A DNA stretch of 64,000 bases. It comes from Sisyra terminalis (Eukaryota > Arthropoda > Insecta > Neuroptera > Sisyridae). A model generated the notes under the pieces. It had not been told where the DNA came from. It ran no database searches and saw nothing but the letters and a program-made list of their open reading frames with translations. Where the stretch lies: the NCBI GenBank assembly GCA_958496175.1, contig OY292275.1, forward strand, positions 8,618,001-8,682,000. The letters are read 5' to 3'. Shown piece after piece: positions 48,067 to 61,163 of this stretch. Within the stretch, counting starts at the first letter, position 1, and each line of letters begins with the position of its first letter. The position numbers and the translations under genes are program-made.

Positions 48067-49735
48067 CAGTGGCGTGCATTCCATATAGACAAAAAAACAC
48101 TGCCTATGCCTACTGTACATAATTCAGATTAATATTTATAATCTTGTTATGATATCAAATTTTATTTTATTTACGAGTACTATCAAATATCAATAAACAA
48201 AAAATCTTAACGGATATCATCTATACAGTATACAGATCATACAGATTATGCTAGCTCGTTCGTTCGTTCAATTTCAAGTAAGCGACTGGTAATATTTGCA
48301 TTGCGATACAGTAGCGCTACTGAGTCCAGCAGCGGGAAAGACACAAACTATTCGTGCCTAAATTTATTATCTGTGTGCACTCATAGCTATATGTGTGTCA
48401 GTGTAGGCGTTTGTATAAAAACAATAATACAAACATACGCACGCATATCACACATACAACTTCATAGAAAGACATTGTCTTCTTACAACACGACAAATAA
48501 CGATAATTACCGAAGAAGCAACGTTTCTTATTCATTATCGCTGTAATTACTAGCTTGAATTTGATTGATCTCAATAATCGATTTAACGATCAATAATCAC
48601 ATCACAATCATACATTATTATTATTTAAATCTAATAAATTTTCATAATGTATGTATTATCTATTATCTGTATTATTTAATCCTGACGATTATATTATATT
48701 TCTTTAATAAATTTTACAAAATGAGTCTATCTATGGATATTTGTGGTTAAAAATATCAACATCATTATTTATCCTATACCGATTAGCCAACAAAATTTTA
48801 AAGTGTGAATTTTCCAAAATATTTCTTTGCTAAGCGATGGGAAATCGATTTTTGAGGTTTGTGAAAGAAACCGTCTCGTTTGTGACAAAATAGTTTAGCG
48901 GTAATTAAATAAATAAGATAAATTAATTAATTAGTCATTGATATAGTAAAATGTTACAAAAATAAAAATTTTTAAAAATTTTTGGTGTGAAAAGTTGATT
49001 TTCACAAACGATGAAAGTATATGTGTGTAAAGCCTGTTTAATATTGTATTGATTTTTACTAGTTTGGAAAAATTGGCTGGATCAGAAAGTGTCGAAAATA
49101 TTATTTTCCGAATTTCAAAAAACACTTAATGTTCTACTTCGTATATATATTTTTTCAAAAAATGTTTGTGTGAAAGATTGATTTTCACAAACGATGAAAA
49201 ACTTTGGGAGACAAGCCTGTTTAACTATGTTTCGATTTATGTTGTTTTGTAAAATTTTGGGAAAATATAATTTGAGGAAGAAAATTAATATCATAATTGC
49301 CTTTTTTTCCATTGTTTTTTCGGAGGAGGGGAGGTTCTGTTTAGTTGTCCTTAACTTTTTTTTTAGTTTTACATTTACCCAACTGTTTCCTTCATTTTCC
49401 CGCATTTTTGTTATTGTATGTTGCTTTGAATCATATTTACTTAACATTTTATTATATCAATGACGAATTAGTTAATTTTTCTTTATTAATTTATTACCGC
49501 TTAACTTTTTTGTCACAAACAAAGCGGTTTCTTTCTCATATGTGTATGAACAATTTCCTATCGATTGTCAAAAAAAAAAATCGGAAAATTCACACTTTAA
49601 AATTTTGTTGGCTAATCGATATAAGGTTCATTATTTACTCATCATAACACCGAACTAAACAGCATTTTTGATTATATTAAAGTTGCTTTTAAAAATTTCT
49701 GCCTACCCTGCCTAAAATCTCTGTGCACGCCACTG
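48067..49735. mobile_element. Non-autonomous hAT element, copy 2
   Basis: Perfect terminal repeats CAGTGGCGTGCA and TGCACGCCACTG are flanked by GTGCCAAC (48059-48066) and GTCCCAAC (49736-49743), an 8-bp hAT target duplication with one substitution. 1669 bp, no transposase, with the same internal inverted-repeat arrangement as copy 1. It would need a transposase in trans. Confidence 0.88.
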
Positions 49736-49743
49736 GTCCCAAC

Positions 49744-52336
49744 AGGCATGGATTAATCCGTAAAAATGGTTTAAATCTTTACTGGCAATGCTTCAGACAA
49801 TACGCCAACGATATTGGTTTCTAAAAGTTGAATTTAAAAAAAAAAATTACTTCAATAAAAGGAAATTTTATGATATTTTCATCCAATTTTTTCGAAGGTT
49901 AATGAAAAACTGCAAATTAATCTTCCCAAATTCACTGAATTTTAAATACTTCAAAACAATGGTACGGGGTGGAACGATGATACTTGTTGGATTTACTTTA
50001 AGAATCACGCAAAACTTATCATTCTATCTTTCACATTGACATATGAAAAGAATTAAAATCAGAATAGAATAAATACAATTAAACCACCCCAATCGATTGT
50101 TTTAGCGGGAAAAGAAATGAATATATCACAAACGAAAGTTATGTTAACATTTCCTCTGTTTAATGTTGAAGAAAAAGAAAAATAGTTTCATTTAAGAAAT
50201 GAAAACGGCACTAAATATAAATTCTCCCACGAAAACGCATTCATCATAAATTATTAACGAGAAAAAACGGGTCGTCTTTCCGTTTTTATTATCTTCACCT
50301 GAATACAACGCTGAAAAGCATTATGTTTGTCCCCGTGTTTGCTCCATTTGATTTTTTCATATGGAAGTTCAACTTTTAACTTTAACTTTATTTGTTGGTA
50401 AACAAATGTTTAAATATTCAAAAACGATAACTCGTGGGGAAAAAAATGGCACCATTTGCCTTATTTACATTTAGCCAGGGTGGCTAAATGCTCGATCAAT
50501 TTTAACTTCTAAAACCAAGATTGAATTTTTAATCAGTGGAACAAATACATTTGCTTGGGCAAATATTTTTTTTCGGATTTAACATAATTTATGACTGGTG
50601 ATTTGAATGAACGGTAAATTGAATGATTAATTTTTGTTTTTGTTTTCCGGCAGGATTTTTGTCCTTTATAAATATTTTCGGTTAAAATATGAAGCTTAAA
50701 CACATTTTTTTTTTTTTGATAAAAGTTCAACAAACATTGTACAACATAAGTTTCTAGCGTAAATGTTATTTGTTAAAAATCGTTTTTCACCCTCACTATA
50801 AAAAACAAATGTCCATGCCATGGTAGTTATCTCATTATATTTTCAACGAAACTATTTTATCCTTCAATGCTTAAAGCTTTGCGAAAATTGCCATTTAAAG
50901 CTTTGAAGTACAAAGTTTAAACCAATTACCTTATTTGAAAGTTGAGTTTCAAAGCTGGATTCAGTTGTACTTGTTAGAGCTTCACATAGTTAGTTCGAAG
51001 AGTTTTAATGGAACATAATTGGTTAAGAATTATTGGTCGAAACTATAGTCAACACATTAAATATATTATCCAATAGAATAAGTATTAAAAAAAAGAGAGG
51101 ACCGATCAAAATTTGATTGCCTTAGATAATACATATTTGAGTATCAATAAGTGATTTTTAATGATTAATCAATTGCCATTAGCAAAATATACAGTGATAT
51201 CAGTTGACATTAACTCAGTGGAGCTTTTCTCAATATTGGTTTATGTAAGTTCAATTGCAAAAGTTAAATTTTAATTGAATAAATAAGAATGAGTACGAAG
51301 AAGCAATAACAAAAATACAATTTATAAATGCGTTTTAAATTATATTTTCAAATATGAATTTCGTCAATATTTATTTTAATTAAATAGTAATTCAAATATT
51401 AACTCAAAGTAAATTTGTTTATTGAACCATAATTAAAATTTGCGCCATTCAAAAAAAGAGATAAAAATAAAAACGATGAAACTAAAATTGGAAAACCATT
51501 AATATTAATTTTTTATTCGTTTTTGGTCAGACAGACGACATATATCGGCATGTAGATAGACAGATATATCACAAAAAATAATGATAATTGTAAAATTGGA
51601 AAAACTGCATTTTTTTTTCAATTTAAAAAGCTATTGTGAAATCAATAATATTGTGATACAAGTGGATAGAAGTTTCCGTTTTTTGTCAACTGGAATGTTA
51701 TGCATATAATCAAAGAGAGTGCCTCACTTTTCACAAAAAAAAATCAACAAATCCCACGTGGGGTAAACAATATTTTTTTTAGTACCCAAATACGAGAGAG
51801 GTAGTTGTGTTAAAAATGTAAATTTAAGACTTTTCATTCATTTTTTTAAATTAAAGCTATATTATTAACTTTTTACTCTACAATAGTTGATGCAGCTTAA
51901 TGTCAATTAAAAATATCTTATTTTTTGAGTCAATGGCATTGAACCCTTGTAGCATTATCTATCTTATGTACCTAGATATCTTTACTTATTAGCTACGAAT
52001 ATAATATAGGCAATAATTAACTATTTCTAAAGCTTGCAACGTACTCTATACATATAATAATCTGAAGACTTCTATTGTGTTTCCCTGTTTGTATAGTCTA
52101 ATCTCAGAAATCACTCGAGCAATTTTGATGCTGGTTTTCACTGAAAGGTATAATGATATCTATATTAGGAAAATTTGGCAAAAATTATCAAATATTACGT
52201 ATAAAATAACTAAGTCAGTAATAAAAATTATTCCCAATTGGTTAAATTTAGATAAACTTGAGAACTATCTTCATATTAGTTCTTAATATTAATCAAAAAG
52301 AAATTTTGGGGAAAATGAAACAGTCAGTAGGTGGAA
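49744..52336. other. AT-rich DNA, no supported gene
   Basis: Short frames at 49788-50039, 50533-50733 and 52077-52286 show no domains. Nothing repetitive beyond homopolymers was noticed. Confidence 0.45.
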
Positions 52337-52416
52337 AATAAACATTTATTAAATTGGTAACAATATTCAGAGGACTAGGATCAAATAATAATCAGTCAAA
52401 ACTATTTTTACATGCG

Positions 52417-52457
52417 CGACGTTTCGGCCCGGTTATTGAGCCTTCCTCAGGCGTTCT
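52417..52457 (-). ncRNA. Hammerhead-like motif E (left arm)
   Basis: The - strand reads CTGAGGAA, stem GGCTC paired with GGGCC (one G-T pair), then GAAACGTCGCGC. Sister of the motif at 52694. Confidence 0.45.
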
Positions 52458-52693
52458 GAAATATCATAGCCAATCTTTTATTAATACCAAAAATACAAAC
52501 AATTATTACAATGAATTCTTTCATACCGTAAATAATCGCTTTAACCTTGTTAAAAATAATCATTGTCAATTCATTTTGATACGGTACAGTTGGTAAAAAC
52601 AATCATTAAACTCCCAAGATACATAAAAAAAAATTCAATAAAAATATATAAAATAATAAAATATATAAAAATGGCTATGATATTTCCAAACGC

Positions 52694-52730
52694 CTGAGGA
52701 AGGCTCAATAACCGGGCCGAAACATCGCGC
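52694..52730 (+). ncRNA. Hammerhead-like motif E (right arm)
   Basis: CTGAGGAA (52694-52701), GGCTC (52702-52706), loop, GGGCC (52714-52718), GAAAC (52719-52723), then ATCGCGC. Core CTGANGA with N = G. Confidence 0.45.
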
Positions 52731-53275
52731 ATGTAATAAGTAGTTTTGACTGATTATTATTTGGTCCTAGTCCTCTGAATATTTTTACCAATTTATCATC
52801 ATCGAGGATCTGAAACTTTACAATAATAAACATTTATAAATGAATTCTACAAATCAATAATTTTCAATTAAACGACAAATAATGTTGAACTGTTTGGTTA
52901 GTGTTGAAAAAAATTATGAAATAAAAGTAAATGCTGAAAACTTAAAGTAAATGCTGAAACTTATGAAAATACAAAAAAAGTGTAATCCGTGAAGCTTTCA
53001 AAAGATATTAAAATTTTGCAAACGAAACTTTGAAAAAAAGCGACGGAAAAGTTATTTGAAGTATTTGAACTTCACAGATCAAAAGCATGGTTTTTCTAGG
53101 AACGAAAGAATATTGAGAAGTTAATTCTGAGAAAAACAATAGAAATAAAATTGAACAACAAACGAATTTTTAAAAAAGCTCAATGAATAATGGACTATTC
53201 TCAATGATGACAAATAGCAATTGTAAATTTGGCTCATATTTTGGGAGAACAAGCTAGCTTTAGGTTGAATTTTGA

Positions 53276-53461
53276 TTGAAAATTGGAATCTTTTATCTAC
53301 GACAAGAAGAAACAAAGCTTAGATTGAAAAATCATGCCAGGAAAAAAAAATCGTTGAAAAAATCGAATGGAAAATCTAAATCTACCGTAGAAGTAACTAA
53401 AACTAAACATAAAGAAGAAACAAATGATCAAAAGCTTTTTACAATTACTACCCTTTTGTAA
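53276..53461 (+). other. Lysine-rich open frame, unrecognised
   Basis: A 61-codon frame rich in Lys/Thr/Ser (HARKKKSLKKSNGKSK...) ends before TAA. The composition can arise from A-rich DNA alone. There is no start context, domain or splice partner. Confidence 0.12.
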
Positions 53462-53469
53462 TTTATAAC

Positions 53470-54990
53470 GCTTATTTTAATGTATACATTTAACATTCGA
53501 TCCAATTATTAAATAATCCCTCAAAATGATATTTTACTAATTACCCAACGCAATGCCTAAATACCAACATAATGTATTTAGATGTACTAGGTGTATTAAT
53601 ATGAAATCGGTTTTTTTTTCAGAAAAATAAACATTCATTATTTCTACATGAAAATATTTATATTATTCAAAATAATTCTCTGTTTTAACTATATATTTTA
53701 GTTATCTTTCTGGCAATTTATGGATACCATATCAAAAGATTGTTCATTTTTTGGGTAAAACCCGTAGTTGAGTCATTTTTGTAGATCTTCGTGAGATGTG
53801 AAGTGTTTTTCAGCAAGTGCATGTTCCATCAACACAAATAAAGAATAATTTGAAGGAACAAAGTTTGAGGAGATAGCCACATGGGAAAGTATTTCTATAC
53901 TGAATGTCTTAATCATATCTTTCACTCATTTCCTGAGCAGCCAGGGGAAAATTATCAAGCAGTAAAAAAACTTTGCATTACTTATTTTGATATCCTAGCC
54001 GTTTTTTGCCCAAAAGCTTGGTTTACATCTACTATCGATAGTTTTTGCGTTTGACTACCATTCTCGTCCAACAACTCTTACAATTTGATGTCTTCTACGT
54101 TCTTCATGTTGATATCGCCATTTTCAATCATTTTAACCCCCTTAAAACACTGAGGTTTACTAAAAGCATGCTCATTGTATACTTCTAAAACCATTTGATG
54201 TGATTCCGTAACGGTTATTGTTTAAATGGTTATAGAAAATTAATGCTGTTTGCGAATTGTACTTTTTAGCTTTTTAGGTATAAAGCTCTATATGTTCAAT
54301 TCTATTAAAAATAATGCAGTCATAAGAAATTTACAGTTTTGTGAATTGAAAATCTTTGTGAAATATCTCAATAAAAATTGCTTCAATGCCATGGTTTAGC
54401 AAACGCTCTATTGGCCACCACCTTCACTTATTGACCGTAAGCAAGTTGACGCCAAATATTAATTTTTTTAAAAAAAGCGAATGCCAAAAAATTGCTCATG
54501 AATTGCTCTTTCGAAATACACAATTGCTCCACTGCTATCATTATTCATTAATTAATTAATCTTAATTAAAAAACCAAAATTTAATTCCCGATTATCTCTA
54601 ATTATATAGACTTATTTTTATTGTAATTGGTGGCAAATTTCGGTTTCATATAATCGCCCCTTGTATATATCTACCTAGATATATATTCCATCTTTAGCTA
54701 TATAAGCCCACATCTTCATCTACAGGAATACTATTGAATCGGTAGATATTTTTATAAAAATTAAAAAGGACCAAAGGGTGTAAGCTGAGGGAATCGGACC
54801 GAAAAGATATTTTAATGATACTTTGAAAGCATTAGGTACCAATATCTAGAACTTGGAAATTTCAGATTTTTCAATTAGTTTCTATGAAAGAAAGTAATGA
54901 ATGAAGAGCAGAAACCCTTTTTAATAAAAAGTTAACAACTACATCTGAGACTAGAATATGAGAAAAAAATTTTTTTTGGAAAAACCATTT
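53470..54990. other. AT-rich DNA, no supported gene
   Basis: No element ends or coding signals were noticed. Confidence 0.4.
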
Positions 54991-54998
54991 TTTTGACA

Positions 54999-55056
54999 TA
55001 ATCTTTCTCAAAATAATTCAATAAAATGTTTTATTGAATTATTATGAGAAAGATTA
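54999..55056. repeat. 28-bp-arm hairpin beside a ribozyme-like motif
   Basis: TAATCTTTCTCAAAATAATT... (54999-55026) is the inverted copy of 55029-55056 with one mismatch and a 2-base loop. It lies about 40 bp upstream of the motif at 55098. Confidence 0.8.
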
Positions 55057-55097
55057 TTGTACATGGATTTAAAAATTTGATATTTGTAATTGAGTAC

Positions 55098-55129
55098 CTG
55101 AAAAAGTTGCGAAAGTGGCGAAACGTTGT
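55098..55129 (+). ncRNA. Hammerhead-like motif D (degenerate core)
   Basis: CTGAAAAA (55098-55105), stem GTTGC (55106-55110) with GTGGC (55115-55119) using wobble pairs, then GAAACGTTG. The invariant G of CTGANGA is A, so it is probably inactive. Confidence 0.35.
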
Positions 55130-55310
55130 ACAAAAAATTTAAGACATTTTTTTAACCTTGAAACAATATTGCTATTACTCTATTTTTTTCTTTAACTTTT
55201 TCTAAACTGTATGATCTTTTTAAGATTGTTTGAAAAACTACTAAGTATTAAATAAAAATAAAATGAAAATCGTGCTTAACGTCAATTGTTCATATATAGA
55301 TAGGCCCCGC

Positions 55311-55489
55311 ATGATATCAGTGCACAAAACGTTTTATACGATACGTATTCATATATGCATACGCTACGGAATTGATTCGGGGAGTGGTTTAGTTAAATTT
55401 TTAAAATTTCAACAATCAAAACAAATGAATATATTTGAATATCGTAATCCCATTGGCTAATCGACTTTTGCATTGAGTAGCGTTTGTCT
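55311..55489 (-). repeat. Dispersed repeat, copy 2
   Basis: Inverted partner of 37388-37580; see that entry. GATATCAGTGCACAAAACGTT and CAACAATCAAAACAAATGAA are the best-conserved blocks. Confidence 0.65.
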
Positions 55490-58400
55490 AGCATCATAAA
55501 TCAGTGCATCGTTTAAAACATTCTTAGCCTTAACTAAGCGTTCATGACTTACCATGCATTAAGCTAATTAATGTTATGATTAAAATGAAAAACACTTTCT
55601 GATTAAAATGTTATGAAAAAAGGGGATATTAGGAATAAGCCAAAAAGAGGACACTACAATTCTTTCGGCGCTACGATTTGATATCGGATTCTTATAGATT
55701 TCAACAAAATAAATCGAAAATAAAAAATAACATTTTTCGGTATCTCGCTTAGTTAACGCGATATCGATAAAAAAAATGAAAAATGTCTGTTTTTTTTCAC
55801 TTTTTTAGACATATTTCATAAAATTTTCATAAAAAAGAGACAAATATTTGCAACCGATACTCTACCATTTTTTTATGGTAAAAATCTATAAGTGGTACAA
55901 GGCCAAAGCTCCGGTGGGGATTTGAAAAGTTAAAATTGAGATGTTCATTTAATTATGACCTGAATTTGGTTATGATTTATTCACGAATTAAATTACAAAG
56001 AAAATTGAAAATACAATGTTGCCAGATATTGATGTTGATGCTGAAAGGGCATGAGCTGTAAAAATTGCTTTTAAGCATCGTCCTTGGACGCCTTGTTTAC
56101 AGTTTTCTTAGCACAAAAAAAATAAATATGTTAAAACTGAGTTGTGAGCTTTAATCTTTCTTTTTTTCATTAAAATTGTATTATTCCGTTTAAAAAAAGT
56201 GAAAAAAATCAATTTTTAAGTATTGAAATTTCATAAACTATGCGAGATATGGCAAAAGACTTTATTCTTCGTTTTATTTCGTTGAGATCTAAGTCCCTGG
56301 CCATATTAATAGACGCACTATAGGTTTTGTATAAAACCTAAAGTAAGAACTATTTTGTTTTGGGTCCATTTTTTTGATTGGGCTTAACTTTCCTGTACAA
56401 ATTTTATTTATTACGTTTATTACAAACTAGCATAACTATAAATAATATTTACAAAAAATAAATACTAACCATCAAGTTAATTAAATATCTTCTTAATTAT
56501 GGCGAGCTGAATTGTTTAATATTTAATTGAAATCCCAATTACTGATATTTAAGTTCCCATTCTGCGCATTATGCTGTCTACGGAAGACAATACCGTCTGC
56601 TGTATTTGTGGATGTATACGTGAATATTTTTTCTAAAGGCTATTTTTCTGTTGTGACCATTTCTTTAGCTACTTTTTTCTTCAGCAACTTCTACATATTT
56701 TCAATGGATTCCAAACCAAGACTATTATCCTACATTAGGGTAATAGGGATAATAAACAAGGTTTTACCATTATCCAGAAAATATATTTCTTAAAATTCAT
56801 TACAACTTTTTATAATTAAAAAGTAAGCCATATTAAATTTTATTTAGTAGAATATGTAAATTTTGTATAAAATATTAATTACGTCTAATAATATGACAAG
56901 GGTATTAAAACCCGTAACCAAATCATGGCGGCGGAAGAATCGTAGTATTATCTAAAAAAACTATATACCTCTAAATCATATTGAAATTTTAGATCACTCG
57001 GTTAAGTACATTCTGAAAAAAAATAGTTTTAACTTAGTATAATTTTTTTCCACAAAAGCCAGTTGAGATCTGAAACCTCCAATATCTTTGTATTTTATTA
57101 ATATCTCCAAATAATCATTAAAATAGCTTTTCGGGGCCAATTCACTAGGCTTATAGTCCTAGCAGCAGGTTCTGAGAAATCTGGAATTCTCCGAGTGACA
57201 GTAATGTTTGGATTAAAAAGAAAATAGTCCTCGACCCTTTTTTTATTGAAATAGTTGATACCTTAACTAAAACTGTTCTACTTTTATTTCGAGATTGTAA
57301 TTAATATTTCTTACATTCAATTAATTTGAAGAACCAAAATCATCAAGAAAATAAAATGAAGGGAAAGCTTTTACATGCCTCTATCATATTAAGGTAGTTT
57401 TTCTAATTAAGTGCTAACGATTATACCGGCGTTTTATCGCCATGACCGGATAATACTCATATTTCAGGCCATCGTCAATAATCCTCGTTAAACAAGAACG
57501 TGTTAATCCAAACGTGAAATTTTTTCAAAGTAATAAAAAAATACAATCTCTTGATTTGATATAAAATAGATTGCAACACCAATATATTCCAATTTACCAT
57601 TCGAAGTTGAGCAAAATTGAATTTTAAATAAACATCATAAATCATTCTTTTTTTGTATTTATATTTTATGGAAAATGCAATAGTACAATTGGAACGTACA
57701 GCATATATATTTAATAAAAAAAAATATAGAAAACTAAAATATAGATTTAAACTCGGAAGTTCATATGTGAAGGTATAAAAACCATAAATGTTATTTTAGT
57801 ATGCAATTCAGAGATTTTCCTGTTGAAATCGGAATCAAAGCACCTAGCATTTCCGATTTTATCTGGGCTAAAGGAGGTTAAACTAGGTTAAGGTTTTATC
57901 TTGTATACATCTATGATTTTAAAGATTTCACAACTATTAGTTTTTGTTGAGGTAATAGTTTTTAATACTCATTAACTTTCATTGGTATCACTTCTTGAAA
58001 ATGGAGCTCTATTGTAGAGGTTTTGTAATTTAATAAGCTTCTATAAAAAGCTTTATAAATATATATATATATATATCTTGGGTAAATTTTTCATATAAAC
58101 GAGTCATTTAACAAAAAAATAGGTTACCAAGAATGAAAGATATTTGTATGCCACGAGAATATAATATGTAAAGAAGATTCTCGAGGGTAGCTATACCTTT
58201 TTTTTTAAATTTATTACAAAAATGTTTTCATTTAAATCAGCTAGCAATTCAGTTATTATGAAATGCGCCCTTTGCGTCAAATGTTATATCTCTATTGTAC
58301 TATTCGGTTTGGAATTGGAATGAAGGAGAACGAAATATATGGTACAGATGCTATCCCTGTGGTTTTGTAGCTCATACATTATGTAACGGATGAAATTCAC

Positions 58401-58900
58401 ACGAAATTTATTTATGTTTGGTGTGGAGTTAATTAGCTGATATTACTTACTGAAAGCCCAAAAGCACATTATATCGCAAGACATGTTCTACATGATCTAA
58501 TAGTTTTTGTCAGTGTCTGCAACACATTTCTACTATTAAGAACATCTCAAAAATTTGTGGTATTAAGACTTGCCGATTATTTATAAAAGATAAATGAAGC
58601 TTTTACTAAAACGGTTCTGAGATATTGATCGAAAAAAAGAGAACAATTTTTCTTTATTAAGATTTTGGAGCCAGCTTCAGCTTTTAATGATCTAAAGATC
58701 TTGTATTGCATATACCATACGAATATTTGAAGCTAACTTAGTCTTGATTTTTATTGCTACAAAAGTTTATTTTAATTGTTGTTTGATGTTAAAACTTTTA
58801 ACACTATAGACTTAAACTAGAGGTAAAGTCAAACAGTGTCACTTAAAGCATAGCCAGAGCCATGATTTCAAAATGTTTAGCAGATGAACATTGTATAATA
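55490..58900. other. AT-rich DNA, no supported gene
   Basis: Several short frames (for example 56527-56793) lack domains or splice context. A short (TA)n run lies at about 58060-58076. Confidence 0.45.
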
Positions 58901-58901
58901 T

Positions 58902-58984
58902 AATTAATAATGTTCTTGGGAACTTGGGCTCAAATAATATTGAAATTATTATTTGAGCCCAAGTTCCCAAGAACATCATTAATT
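58902..58984. repeat. 37-bp-arm palindrome matching an element terminus
   Basis: 58902-58938 and 58948-58984 are inverted copies with one mismatch and a 9-base loop. The arm (CCCAAGTTCCCAAGAACATC) resembles 28290-28325, just downstream of hammerhead-like motif A, so it may be two joined ends of that element family. Confidence 0.8.
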
Positions 58985-59075
58985 ATTTACCACACCATGG
59001 ATGAGAGCAAGTAGGACTGTATAATATGTAAACTACATATCCTTATTTATTTTGGAATTTTTTAGTTGTATTTAA

Positions 59076-59828
59076 GGGGGTATTCTACTCTAGAAATTTG
59101 AAAAAATCAAAAATTGTTTTTTCATAATCCGATAGTTTAGATATTCAAAAATATCCTCCTAAAAGGATTTTTCAAAATTCAAATTATTTCCGAAGTTATA
59201 GCGGTTTTGTATGAAGGATGGCTGATTAAGAGAATGTAAGTAATACATACTATTCTATCAATTACGCTGCCTGAAATTTAACGTAAAACTTAAAACGCGT
59301 TTTTCTCGAAACTGTCTTTTTCAAAACGATACCCACGATTTCTCAGGTTCTACTGAACCGATTTACCTGAAATTTTTAGAGAGTCTTCTTTATAGACTTG
59401 TCTATGTCTGGAAGTATCCCCATCCCCAAATTTTGATTTTTACTATTTTTAAAAAATTCGAAACAGTCAAAAAAAGTGGTACAAATTTTTTTTTTTTTCA
59501 GGGAGTCGACATTTCGTGAAATTTTTTTTTTTATACTTTTTCGTAGTTCCAGACATTGCGACATTATTCTAGATTAATAATCCTTTTTTTTTTGGATCAG
59601 ATTACTAGGAGGGTTGAAATCATGGGTATGGTCACGTGCCAATTTTTTGATACCCCACTTCATCAGCTGCTAATTTTTGAAATTTGTAACTTTTTTTATT
59701 TTTTTCTGTGTTCTTGAAATGTTAATAAATAACTGATAAAAAAATGGATCGTAAAAATATTAATTGGTTATTTTTTATGACACTTCAAAAATTACCTGAA
59801 ATTCATGCCTCTAGACTAGAATACTCCC
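59076..59828. mobile_element. TTAA-flanked MITE, 753 bp
   Basis: Terminal inverted repeats GGGGGTATTCTACTCTAGA (left) and GGGAGTATTCTAGTCTAGA (complement of the right end) are flanked by TTAA at 59072-59075 and 59829-59832. TTAA duplication is typical of piggyBac-type transposition. The interior is noncoding. Confidence 0.75.
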
Positions 59829-59832
59829 TTAA

Positions 59833-61160
59833 TAATTAAGCTGAAGCCTAGTTGAATAAAAAAGTAAATGGATTAAAGAATGAAGAATAATATATTTTCA
59901 TTGTAATGAGAAATAAAAACACTTGCAATGCATTCGAGCCTAACAAGGTTATATGCTTCCACAAAAACCTCTAGTACTTCAAATTCGAGTTATACAAGAT
60001 TTATACTTTACTTTTAAAATTAATTATGTTATTATTACTTTAAGTTAGTCCTAAATTTATCGGTCAAATAAGTTTAGATTTATTCTCATTCAGCTTTTTT
60101 CATTAAACTATTACTTAAAAGCTCTCCTAAATAAAAACTCAATAACATTTGGTTTGTATATTCCATTTGGTAAATATATGTTTCTTATTTCTAGTCAAAT
60201 AGGTCAAACTATCTAAACAAATCTAAAGTTTGAAAAACAACCAATAAATCTTTCCAATCTTTTTCTTAATAGAATCAGTTAAGCTCCGACAATAAGTTAG
60301 ATAATCGCCTCGTGAAAGGTGTAGCTTAAAAGCTGCATTCAAAGACGCTTATCTATGCAAATTCGCTTCATAATCTAAAAAGAGCCCTGACAGCACTTAT
60401 TGAATTAGATTTTCAACCATGAGCAATTAAATCTCAAATAATGAACCAACATTTTCCACGTCTTTATGCAGTCTCAAATGAATTTAGTGAACATATTTAT
60501 CGTCCTGTACAAAAAAAAATAATTTGGAAAAATTATCATTTTTTCATCGTTGGTACCAATTTATTTTGCGGCAATGAATTATTCAGTTTAATATTTTTTG
60601 AACCCTTTTTTGTCAACTATGGCAAATATCACAAAAAAAAAATCGCAAATTTATTTTCGTACCAAAAATGCAAATGGAGTTTGCAACCTTTTACAATGAT
60701 ATCTTTTGACATATTCTACGATATTTTTTTTCTGTTGTAATGCCACTTTATGGCTTTTACGACCACAACATTAAGTTTACGATAGTATTACGTTTTACAT
60801 AAATAATGTAACAGGCGGGATTATTCGAAATTGTTCAACGCCTCACTCATCAAGTTCCATTAAATGGGTTAGACATTACATGCGAATAAAAATTTCAAAG
60901 TTCACGCGTACAAAGCTCATCTAGTCGTACACAATGCCCCCATTTACCCTCATTCATCTTTTAATTTCAGCTCTTTGAAAAAGGCAACCGTTTAATAATT
61001 AAAAAAAAGAGTTAAATTATGGTTAAATTTAAATTTTTCATTCTAAAAACTTCCACTATTAAAAAAAATATATAATAAATATGGGTACATGTCAACTTCG
61101 GTCGTTGGTTTTTTTAATTAAATAAATAATTGAGTTTTCAACAAGTTTCAATTAATATAA
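59833..61160. other. AT-rich DNA, no supported gene
   Basis: A stretch at 60800-60980 is less AT-biased and could be regulatory, but nothing specific is recognised. The frame at 60441-60740 has no domain. Confidence 0.4.
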
Positions 61161-61163
61161 GAT

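Larger units (their letters stand above)
52337..52836. mobile_element. Penelope-like inverted-repeat element with 12-bp target duplication
   Basis: The same 12 bases, AATAAACATTTA, occur at 52337-52348 and 52825-52836. Inside, arms at about 52351-52473 and about 52672-52793 are inverted copies. The right side has an extra tail of about 30 bp (ending TTTACAAT). Each arm carries a CTGAGGAA-stem-GAAAC motif (left on -, right on +). Inverted LTR-like ends, an asymmetric tail and a 12-bp duplication fit Penelope-like retroelements. No coding region; a second family member ends at the start of the window. Confidence 0.7.

Noticed and set aside
49115..49463. Overlapping 89-110 codon frames in hAT copy 2
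   Set aside because: They lie in the inverted-repeat core and occur on both strands; no domain.
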